NCBI RefSeq assembly: GCF_001623075.1
Contig: NZ_LMCF01000092.1
Location: 1-64,000 of the forward strand
Origin: Pseudovibrio sp. Ad37
GTDB lineage: Bacteria; Pseudomonadota; Alphaproteobacteria; Rhizobiales; Stappiaceae
DNA length: 64,000 nucleotides
Reading direction: 5' to 3'
The position numbers and the translations under genes are program-made. Every line of letters begins with the position of its first letter. Position 1 is the stretch's first letter. Positions 1-6,573 of this stretch are shown one piece after another. The notes beneath the pieces are model-generated. The model saw only the letters and a list, made by a program, of their open reading frames with translations, did no database searches and had not been told where the DNA came from.

Positions 1-70
1 GCCCCATCAGAACTTCAACCTGCCGTAACTTCACAACAATATCTTCAGGTTTGGGGCGCTTGATAGCCAT
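1..70 (-). CDS. IS3-family transposase OrfA, N-terminal part (runs off the window)
   Basis: Reverse translation from the ATG at 68-70 gives a protein beginning MAIKRPKPEDIVVKLRQ. This is the characteristic start of IS3-family OrfA, whose first ~60 residues form the helix-turn-helix that binds the element ends. Only 23 codons are inside the window, so it is too short to appear as an ordinary open reading frame. A GGAGGA Shine-Dalgarno sequence lies about 4 bases upstream of the start. Recognition rests on this short N-terminus and on its position next to a broken gene. Confidence 0.7.
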   Translation of the reverse strand, partial: MAIKRPKPEDIVVKLRQVEVLMG

Positions 71-127
71 CTATGGTCCTCCGGTTTCCTAACTATAGGC
101 GTGGACCACTTCAAAGGGGGAGGCTCA
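1..127 (-). mobile_element. Terminal part of an IS3-family insertion sequence
   Basis: The first 70 bases encode, on the minus strand, the start of an IS3-type OrfA transposase. Reading outward from that gene, the leader carries a GGAGGA ribosome site and then a GC-rich stretch that ends near base 127 in a TGAGCCTCCCCC-type terminus, in the style of IS3-family ends. Immediately beyond it, TRAP permease coding sequence resumes on the plus strand. The outer boundary is inferred from where the permease reading frame becomes family-like; the other end of the element lies outside the window, so the inverted repeats and target duplication cannot be compared. Confidence 0.6.
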
Positions 128-597
128 GCACAACCATCGGCGTTGTCATGATGATGGTGCTTATGGTGCTCATTGTCAGTCAGTTTCTGGTGTTTGAGAA
201 CATTCCGGCAATGGCAAAGGATCTGATTTATTCAGTTTCTGACAATCCGATCATCATCTTGCTTATGGTCAATCTGGTCATGATCCTCATTGGCATGCTC
301 ATGGATGATATTTCCGGCGTGCTGTTGTCCGCACCGCTTTTGCTGCCAATCGTGCAAAGTGTTGGCATGGAGCCAGTTCATTTCGCAGCGGTGCTTGGCG
401 TCAATCTGGGCATGGCAAACATCACGCCGCCAACAGCACCACTGCTTTACCTTGGAGCGCGCGTGACGGACGCCCCGGTCAACAAGATGATGAAGCCGAC
501 ACTGATAATGATCGCGTTCGCTTGGCTACCAACACTGGTAATCACAACCTTTATTCCGCAGGTTGCTCTATGGTTGCCAGAACTGGTGTTCGGCTGA
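128..597 (+). pseudogene. TRAP transporter large permease (DctM-like), 5'-truncated by an IS element
   Basis: From about base 128 the plus strand encodes ~156 residues matching the C-terminal third of a DctM/SiaM-type TRAP large permease: three or more strongly hydrophobic segments, the MLMDDISG segment, and the N-L-G-M-x-x-I-T-P-P motif typical of this family. TRAP large permeases are normally ~430 residues, so the N-terminal two thirds are missing. The break coincides with the IS3-like end, so disruption by insertion is the simple reading. The remainder may persist upstream of the element. No start codon with a ribosome site is evident for the fragment, and it is unlikely to be functional. 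Confidence 0.8.
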
Positions 598-667
598 TCA
601 GAGTTTAGCCTCAGCTCACTCTAATGAACTGAGGCAACTCACCAATATTACTTTCACATCGGCATAT

Positions 668-1828
668 ATGAAGATGGCAACACCAATGTATTCCTCTTGG
701 TGCGAGATTTCGTGCACCCAAATTGAAGCGAATTTAAAGATTGCGCTCGGGCTCTTACCCGACAAAACCAAGTTTTGTGCAGTTGTTAAAGCGGACGCCT
801 ACGGACATGGTATTGCAAACGTAATGCCTATCATCCAACGCAACAATGTTCGTTATATTGGCATCACGTCCAACGCAGAGGCACAGGCTGTTCGTGACAC
901 GGGTTACAAAGGTGATTTGCTCCGGTTGCGGGCAACAACTCGTGATGAAGCAGAAGCTGCTTTGCCTCTTCAGGTCCAGGAGCAAGTGGGCAGTCTGGAG
1001 GGGGCATTGGAACTTGCGAGTGTCCAAAGAAACAACAGTGCACCTGCAAATTACCATCTCTCACTAAATGCGGGGGGAATGTCGCGGGATGGCTTGGAGC
1101 TTTCCTCCTCAAAAGGCAAAGAGGTTTGCAAACGCATTGTCGACGTTTTGGGGTCGCACATCATTGGCGTGAGTACCCATTTTCCCTCAAATCTGCCTGA
1201 GGATCTTGAGACGAGCATCGCACGGTTTCATAAGGACGTGGATTGGGTTGTCGCCAACACCTCATTGCAACGTGAAAACTTGCTGGTGCATGCCGGTAGC
1301 ACACTGACACTTGTCTCACGATGTAACCCTTACTCAGACATGATGCGCTGTGGAGCGGTGTTATACGGAATTGTAAATCCAGAGCTTGGCTTCAAAACCA
1401 CCATGACATTAAAGGCAAGAGTCATAAGTCTTGGAGAATTCCCTGCTGGCAGCACGATTGGTTATGACCGTGCGACGGTGCTGAATGAAGACAAGCGGCT
1501 TGCGACAGTATCATTGGGATACGCCAATGGATATCTGCGGCGCTTTGCTGGGCTAAGCAGCGTCCTCATTCAGGGCAGAAAGCAACCGGTTCTGGGGAAA
1601 ATTTCCATGAACACCATCGTTGTGGATGTCACAGATCTGACTGGTGTTGCATTGGGAGAGGAAGTGGTCTTGTTTGGCCGCCAGCAATTCGCTGAAATCA
1701 CAACCCAAATGGCGGAGGCGTCCTCAGGAACCATCATGGCTGATCTCTATACAGATTGGGGTCAACGCAATCCGCGCGTCGAAAAACACACTCAGGACGT
1801 CCCGAAGGAAGAAACGTTGCTCATCTGA
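668..1828 (+). CDS. alr: Alanine racemase family protein (PLP-dependent)
   Basis: Interconverts L- and D-alanine (or related amino acids) with pyridoxal phosphate. The N-terminal TIM barrel carries the PLP lysine in VVKADAYGHG near residue 35. The C-terminal part contains GYANGYLRR and GKISMNTIVVDVTD, the usual position of the second-subunit tyrosine and substrate loop. From the ATG at 668 it is 386 residues, close to the family norm. Longer in-frame starts upstream overlap the TRAP fragment and give a non-family N-terminus; no strong ribosome site precedes any candidate start. It sits beside ornithine/citrulline-type genes, so a catabolic or broad-specificity racemase is as plausible as the housekeeping peptidoglycan enzyme. 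Confidence 0.85.
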   Translation: MKMATPMYSSWCEISCTQIEANLKIALGLLPDKTKFCAVVKADAYGHGIANVMPIIQRNNVRYIGITSNAEAQAVRDTGYKGDLLRLRATTRDEAEAALPLQVQEQVGSLEGALELASVQRNNSAPANYHLSLNAGGMSRDGLELSSSKGKEVCKRIVDVLGSHIIGVSTHFPSNLPEDLETSIARFHKDVDWVVANTSLQRENLLVHAGSTLTLVSRCNPYSDMMRCGAVLYGIVNPELGFKTTMTLKARVISLGEFPAGSTIGYDRATVLNEDKRLATVSLGYANGYLRRFAGLSSVLIQGRKQPVLGKISMNTIVVDVTDLTGVALGEEVVLFGRQQFAEITTQMAEASSGTIMADLYTDWGQRNPRVEKHTQDVPKEETLLI

Positions 1829-1856
1829 CTTCAGATAATCTCTGCAACTGATATAA

Positions 1857-1889
1857 ATACGCCCGCCGGAACTTCTCTGGCGGGCGTAT
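1857..1889. terminator. Bidirectional hairpin between convergent genes
   Basis: An 11-bp perfect stem (ATACGCCCGCC pairing with GGCGGGCGTAT) with an 11-base loop lies between the racemase stop and the stop of the convergent CtlX gene. Neither side has a long T-tract, so termination strength is uncertain, but the position suits a shared terminator. Confidence 0.65.
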
Positions 1890-1904
1890 CTCGTTTCGCT
1901 GGAA

Positions 1905-2828
1905 TTAGTTGCGCGGTGACAGGTGAAGACCTGCAATTGTGCAGCGTACAGAACCACCAGCCAGCTCAAGCGTTGGGATAGCAAGCGGCACCAGTGTCGC
2001 AGAAGCAGAGATCCTGTCGCGTTGCTCTTCAGTCAGAATATCGTAGGCAGTTTGCGAAAGTGCGAGCAGGGGGCCATTCTTGCCCATCAACTCTATTGCA
2101 TTCCCGGCAAAACCTGAGATCTGAGCATTACTCAGCTCAATCACGTCACGACCTGTCGCCTCAAGGCGTGCCACAACTTCTGACCGTCGCGCCGTATCCG
2201 TGATCATATCTGTACCGATCAGCGCAAAGTTGGTCCCAACGCACATCAGCACGTTGGTGTGGTAGATCGACGTGCCTTTGTCATCTTCAGCAGCGAACAC
2301 CATTGGCTCAAAGTTGAAGTGCGTGCAAAAACGCTCCAGTGCAATTGGATTGGTTCTGTCGCTTTCCACCGCATAGGCAACACGATCAATGTGATCGAGC
2401 ACCATCGCGCCGGTTCCTTCAAGATAAAGCCCATCCTGCTCAAGGCCGGAGTAGTCGATGACATCTTGAACACGATAGTCGGACTTCAGCATTTCAAGGA
2501 TGTCGTGACGACGCTCCAAACGTCGGTTTTCCGCTTTCATCGGGAAAATCGCAACGTGCCCACCAGCATGCGTAGAGAACCAGTTGTTTGGGAACACACA
2601 ATCGGGAAGGCCCGGAGTGTCACCTTCAAAAACATGAACGCGTACACCATGAGATTCAAGCTGCTCCACCATTGCGGTATGCTCATCATACGCTTGTTTG
2701 GCATGCTTTGAATCTGTTGTGACCTCAGCCTGAAATGCGTTATCAGCTGCTGTCTCTGCATTCACTGAGAAGTGGTGCGGGCGAACCATGACGACGGCGC
2801 CAGGCGCCTGAACGGATGTGCGGTTCAT
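1905..2828 (-). CDS. ctlX: CtlX-type guanidino-group hydrolase (citrulline-utilisation hydrolase family)
   Basis: A 307-residue member of the amidinotransferase/arginine deiminase fold. Visible family residues include PDCVFPNNWF near residue 75-85 (acidic substrate contact), EGTGAMVLDH, the catalytic histidine in IYHTNVLMCVG, and a C-terminal cysteine in GGSVRCTIAGLH that would be the nucleophile. CtlX proteins are typically encoded beside ornithine cyclodeaminase, as here: the start overlaps the upstream ornithine cyclodeaminase stop by 4 bases (ATGA), implying translational coupling. The probable role is release of ornithine from citrulline or arginine-like compounds, feeding the cyclodeaminase. 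The exact substrate is inferred from family and neighbour, not proven. Confidence 0.8.
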   Translation of the reverse strand: MNRTSVQAPGAVVMVRPHHFSVNAETAADNAFQAEVTTDSKHAKQAYDEHTAMVEQLESHGVRVHVFEGDTPGLPDCVFPNNWFSTHAGGHVAIFPMKAENRRLERRHDILEMLKSDYRVQDVIDYSGLEQDGLYLEGTGAMVLDHIDRVAYAVESDRTNPIALERFCTHFNFEPMVFAAEDDKGTSIYHTNVLMCVGTNFALIGTDMITDTARRSEVVARLEATGRDVIELSNAQISGFAGNAIELMGKNGPLLALSQTAYDILTEEQRDRISASATLVPLAIPTLELAGGSVRCTIAGLHLSPRN

Positions 2829-3895
2829 GCAGCGTCTCCGCTTTCCGGTTCTGCGCGCATCACCATGCCGAACAGGTCACGTGGGTCATCAGGATCAGCC
2901 AGCATATCAAGGTCATGGTACAAACCAGTGCCCTTAAGCTGGTCACGTACGTAGCGAAGTGCGGAGAAGTCCTCAGTTGCAAAGCCGACACCGTCAAACA
3001 AGGTGATCTGACGCTCGTCCTTACGGCCCTCAGCCTGACCCGTAATAACTTTCCAGATCTCAGTGACCGGGAAATCCTCAGGCATCTGCTGAATTTCGCC
3101 TTCAATGCGTGTCTGAGGTGGGTACTCAACGAAGACATCAGAGCGGGTCAGAATGCCACTGGCAAGTTCTGTTTTGCCCGGGCAATCGCCACCAATCGCG
3201 TTGATATGCACGCCAGTGCCAACCATATTGTCGGAGAGCACGGTGGCATTTTGCTTGTCAGCAGTACACGTTGTGATGATCTGCGCGCCCAAAGCTGCTT
3301 CTTCTGCGCTTTTGCATGCCTGCAAGGTCAGGCCACGACCTTCCAGATTACGCATGAGTTTCTCTGTTGCTTTAGGATCTACATCATAAAGCCGCAGTGT
3401 GTTGATCCCGCAGATTTCCTTCATCGCCAGAGCTTGGAATTCTGACTGAGCCCCATTGCCGATCATCGCCATGGTATGGGCGCCTTTAGGAGAAAGATAC
3501 TTTGCCACCACTGCAGAGGTCGCCGCTGTACGCAGGGCGGTCAACACGGTCATTTCAGTCACAAGGACCGGATAACCGGTATAAACATCTGCCAGAAGGC
3601 CAAATGCAGTAACGGTCTGCAGGCCTTCCTTGGTGTTCTTTGGGTGTCCGTTGACGTACTTGAAGCCGTATGTCTCACCATCGGAGGTCGGCATCAGCTC
3701 AATAACACCTTCTTTGGAGTGGGAGGCCACCCGGGGTGTCTTATCAAACAACTCCCACCGGCGAAAATCTTCTTCCACATAGTCAGCGATGCCAGAGAGC
3801 ATGGTCTCAATGCCAATGCGATGGACCAGCTTCATCATATTGTCGACACTGACAAATGGAACAAACGCGAGTTCTGACGGGGCAGGGGCTGACAT
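2825..3895 (-). CDS. Ornithine cyclodeaminase family protein
   Basis: A 356-residue protein of the ornithine cyclodeaminase/mu-crystallin family, which uses NAD to convert L-ornithine to proline and ammonia. The N-terminal part has the substrate-domain residues including the MTVLTALRTAATSA segment. The central Rossmann region shows IGNGAQSEFQALA and LYDVDP (NAD ribose aspartate). C-terminally, GGDCPGKTEL is the conserved loop holding the catalytic aspartate. It is first in a two-gene minus-strand operon with ctlX and is divergent from an Lrp/AsnC regulator. Pathway inference: citrulline or arginine derivative to ornithine to proline. Confidence 0.88.
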   Translation of the reverse strand: MSAPAPSELAFVPFVSVDNMMKLVHRIGIETMLSGIADYVEEDFRRWELFDKTPRVASHSKEGVIELMPTSDGETYGFKYVNGHPKNTKEGLQTVTAFGLLADVYTGYPVLVTEMTVLTALRTAATSAVVAKYLSPKGAHTMAMIGNGAQSEFQALAMKEICGINTLRLYDVDPKATEKLMRNLEGRGLTLQACKSAEEAALGAQIITTCTADKQNATVLSDNMVGTGVHINAIGGDCPGKTELASGILTRSDVFVEYPPQTRIEGEIQQMPEDFPVTEIWKVITGQAEGRKDERQITLFDGVGFATEDFSALRYVRDQLKGTGLYHDLDMLADPDDPRDLFGMVMRAEPESGDAA

Positions 3896-3941
3896 GAGCT
3901 TTCCTCAAGTAATTACAGTTTCCCTAGTATTAACTGTACAA

Positions 3942-4023
3942 ATTGCAAAAAACATATCAATATTGCTAAATATGAGAGATAGTTTTTGACAGATTGCTAG
4001 GCAAATTTTATATTATTGCTAAA
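3942..4023. promoter_or_regulatory. Phased ATTGCT-type repeats in the divergent promoter region
   Basis: The 148-base AT-rich gap between the cyclodeaminase and the Lrp-type gene holds four copies of an ATTGC(T/A) element starting at 3942, 3962, 3993 and 4015. Spacings are 20, 31 and 22 bases, close to whole helical turns. The third copy is part of the inverted repeat TTGC-TAG-GCAA (3994-4004). Lrp/AsnC proteins usually bind several such phased sites; binding by the adjacent regulator is inferred. Confidence 0.5.
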
Positions 4024-4043
4024 CTTATTGGTTGAGAGCACTT

Positions 4044-4490
4044 ATGAAGCAAAACCATACAGCGAAACATATTTATGATGAGCTCGACAGGCAATTAATC
4101 AGCCTTCTGCGTTTGGATGGCCGTGCTCCAGTCTCCAAACTCTCACAGATTATGGGCGTGTCACGCGCAACTGTACAAACACGCATGGACCGCTTGCTGG
4201 AAACAGGGGCTCTGCTTGGTTTTACGGCACGAGTGCGAGAAGATTATGACAGCGGCGAAATCAGAGCTGTCATGATGATCGAAGTGATGGGACGAAACAC
4301 CACCCAGGTCATCCGCAAACTGCGTGGTCTGCCTGAACTACAAGTCCTCCACACCACAAGCGGCAAATGGGATCTGGTCACAGACATCCGCGTCGAAAAC
4401 CTCTCAGAGTTCGACCGCGTCCTGCGCGAAGTCCGCCTGATCGAAGGCGTCATGAACAGCGAAACAAGCATCTTGCTGTCCAGCGTTTGA
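4044..4490 (+). CDS. Lrp/AsnC family transcriptional regulator
   Basis: A 148-residue regulator. The N-terminal winged helix-turn-helix (residues ~10-60) contains LDRQLISLLRLDGRAPVSKL and the recognition helix in MGVSRATVQTRMDRL. The C-terminal RAM/AsnC ligand-binding domain follows, with the usual turn before the last strand. A TTG codon at 4032 is in frame, but the ATG at 4044 has a GAGAG ribosome site 5 bases upstream and gives the normal family length. It is divergent from the cyclodeaminase-ctlX operon, so local control of that operon, with an amino acid as effector, is the likely job. Confidence 0.88.
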   Translation: MKQNHTAKHIYDELDRQLISLLRLDGRAPVSKLSQIMGVSRATVQTRMDRLLETGALLGFTARVREDYDSGEIRAVMMIEVMGRNTTQVIRKLRGLPELQVLHTTSGKWDLVTDIRVENLSEFDRVLREVRLIEGVMNSETSILLSSV

Positions 4491-4518
4491 CTGCAAACAA
4501 TTTGTCTTGTTTTCTTGC

Positions 4519-5139
4519 CTAATTGATCCGCAACAAGCGTTTAAGCATAGTTTGGAAGCCGCCGCGTTTCTCTTTCCGTGCTAATTCCTCTTCAGAGATG
4601 AGAAACGTTACTTGCACCACATAGCGTTCGCCTTTGAACGAAGGATGGCCGTGCCAGCTTGTTTCTGAACGTTTGAATGCAAACACGTTCCCAGCAAGCG
4701 GAGAGACTTCCTCCGCATAATCGCCCATATCGGTGTCTCCATTGAGCGCACGAATGGCACCTCCGGCGGCGTCATCCCAGTCTTCATTGAGATAGATGAG
4801 CATGGTGCAGATCTTGGATTTGGAATCGTTGTGAATACGGCCATCACCGTGTTTGGACAAACGTCGGACTGTGATCATTCGGGGCTTGTCCATTAGATCC
4901 AAACTGAGTTTTTCCGAAAGAATTTCAGCCAGTTCAGGTTTATAAAGATCATCTACAAGTTGCTTGAATGCACCAGTCGATTCAAGTTTAGATAAGGGAA
5001 GATACCCAGTCTGTTTGATGTCAGGATAATCACGACGAACATCAGCAGCTTGCTTTTGGGTCAGTACATTTCTCCCCACCAGATACTGGAAAGGAGTTAT
5101 ACGAGTATTGGAGTCTCTGAGAGCATCGAAATTGATCAT
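4519..5139 (-). CDS. 2-oxoglutarate/Fe(II)-dependent oxygenase family protein
   Basis: A 206-residue protein with the double-stranded beta-helix signature: iron ligands H103-x-D105 in RIHNDSKSK, a distal histidine in SWHGHPSF (about 163), and an arginine about 9 residues later in GERYVVQVTF that would bind 2-oxoglutarate. This is the prolyl-4-hydroxylase-like layout. The start at 5139 is preceded by GGAAG; an alternative start lies 8 codons upstream. It converges on the Lrp gene and sits alone. The substrate cannot be told from sequence; a free amino acid, a protein side chain or a small metabolite are all possible. Confidence 0.75.
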   Translation of the reverse strand: MINFDALRDSNTRITPFQYLVGRNVLTQKQAADVRRDYPDIKQTGYLPLSKLESTGAFKQLVDDLYKPELAEILSEKLSLDLMDKPRMITVRRLSKHGDGRIHNDSKSKICTMLIYLNEDWDDAAGGAIRALNGDTDMGDYAEEVSPLAGNVFAFKRSETSWHGHPSFKGERYVVQVTFLISEEELARKEKRGGFQTMLKRLLRIN

Positions 5140-5372
5140 TTTCCAACTTCCCTGACGCAGCAAAAAACAAGTGGTAGCTGTAGCACAGGTTAGAAAAGCC
5201 AGAAATTCTCAGTTCTGAGTGCAGAAAATTTGAGACTGTAATTTAAATGGTAAAGGATCAAATCGACCAGAGAGATCGCTTATGTTGATTAGGCTGTAAA
5301 ATAATAGTTCACTATCAAAAAGTCTATTCTACGCGCCTAATTTCTGAGATCTAGAGAACAAGTGCATAGGGA

Positions 5373-5410
5373 AATGCCATTTGAAAGAAATCCTCCAATC
5401 AAATGGCATT
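5373..5410. terminator. 12-bp perfect hairpin downstream of the candidate effector unit
   Basis: AATGCCATTTGA at 5373-5384 pairs perfectly with TCAAATGGCATT at 5399-5410, just past the stop of the 330-residue minus-strand gene. The plus-strand side is followed by a short T-run (CTTTTT), while the minus-strand side has only a weak T-rich stretch. A transcript-end or stabilising structure is likely. Confidence 0.6.
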
Positions 5411-5419
5411 GCAGTCTTT

Positions 5420-6412
5420 TTACAGATGCCACTCAGCAAGACCGATGCGTTCTGAGCTGTCTATTCGCAACGTGATAGGTTGGCTATCTTTGTCGTGCAT
5501 GAGTACCGTATCCGCCCCCACACATTCGGTGAGCATGATTACGATGTTTCCTCGTGACAAACTGTCTGTGTGAATGGTTCCACCCGGAAGCATAATTGCT
5601 TTGCCATCCGGAACTTTAATATTGGCCAGCGCAAATTGGTCGTCTTTGATCTGTTTACCCACGGTAATAACGATCTCGTCCTGATCTGACGAAGCCATAA
5701 AGATATGAGGGAACTCATGTCTTTCGACGAAAAAACCATTGGCTTCTTCGAGAGAGTATTGGTGGTTAGCTGGTGTAATTTGGTATTCAACGACGTTGAG
5801 ATCACATTTGTCGAACTTCACTGGAACGGTTTCGCCTTTATCAAAGACTTTCACGCCAAAGGCTTGCGTTACATCTTCGAATGCAGGCGATAACTCCGTT
5901 ACCATCGGAATTTCCAGTAAAACATCTGTGCAGGAAAGACGTCCAGATGCTCCAAACACGTTTCCAGGCGCGGCGATGCTGACTGTGTTTGCATCATGCC
6001 ATGTCCCTTCGATAACAGAAAAGGCGCTATCTGGGAGCGAAGACAATGATGTTTTCGTCTCCAAGATACTCTGGTGAGTGCCCGCGACCGTTTGTGAAGG
6101 AGAAGCTGGAGTAATGTGTGGGGCACTTCGATTAATAACCACATCACTCCCCGGAGGGATGATGCTATGAAGAGCATTGGTCGTGACAGCAACTTTATGG
6201 TTGACCACACGGTGTATCGATACAGCCTTTAAAGAGCTCTCTACTTTCTGACTTGGGAGTTCTGCATTGTACTTGACCGTAATTCCAACATCATTCAGGC
6301 GCCGTTCCTGATAATCTGGCAGCTTTATGCTCTTATCGGAAGAGCTTGAGCACACTGTATTCTGTAGGTTTTCTTGTACCTGCGGTGTTGATGTGGCAAG
6401 TGTGACTGGCAT
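5420..6412 (-). CDS. Unrecognised 330-residue protein, possible second secreted effector
   Basis: I do not recognise the family. The first ~30 residues are rich in Ser, Thr, Gln and Pro with no hydrophobic signal peptide, a composition seen in type III secretion leaders. The central part has alternating beta-strand-like stretches. Near residues 265-290 there is a PGGTIHTDSLSRG segment resembling a small beta-barrel (cupin-like) motif, but no full metal-binding set is evident. A GAGAGGA ribosome site precedes the ATG. It follows the flavoprotein-like gene on the same strand after 161 bases that contain a hairpin. Its position in a chaperone-led unit is the main hint to function. Confidence 0.65.
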   Translation of the reverse strand: MPVTLATSTPQVQENLQNTVCSSSSDKSIKLPDYQERRLNDVGITVKYNAELPSQKVESSLKAVSIHRVVNHKVAVTTNALHSIIPPGSDVVINRSAPHITPASPSQTVAGTHQSILETKTSLSSLPDSAFSVIEGTWHDANTVSIAAPGNVFGASGRLSCTDVLLEIPMVTELSPAFEDVTQAFGVKVFDKGETVPVKFDKCDLNVVEYQITPANHQYSLEEANGFFVERHEFPHIFMASSDQDEIVITVGKQIKDDQFALANIKVPDGKAIMLPGGTIHTDSLSRGNIVIMLTECVGADTVLMHDKDSQPITLRIDSSERIGLAEWHL

Positions 6413-6443
6413 TCTGGTTTCCTCTCAGAACTTGCAGGACTGA

Positions 6444-6471
6444 TGAGCCTTTCGCTCACGAAAGGTGCTCA
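6444..6471. other. Intercistronic hairpin
   Basis: CTTTCG and CGAAAG arms around a CTCA loop, extended outward by TGAGC/GCTCA with a 2-base bulge, lie in the 161-base gap between the flavoprotein-like gene and the 330-residue gene. No T-tract follows, so it is more likely an RNA-stability or attenuation element than a full terminator. Confidence 0.4.
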
Positions 6472-6573
6472 TCCTCGTCCTGACTTAATTGAAATGAACA
6501 TGCTGCGTTGTGCGGTCACGTCTGCACCAAACAGACGATGAACGAGCAATCAGCGGTTTGATGAACTCAGGCC

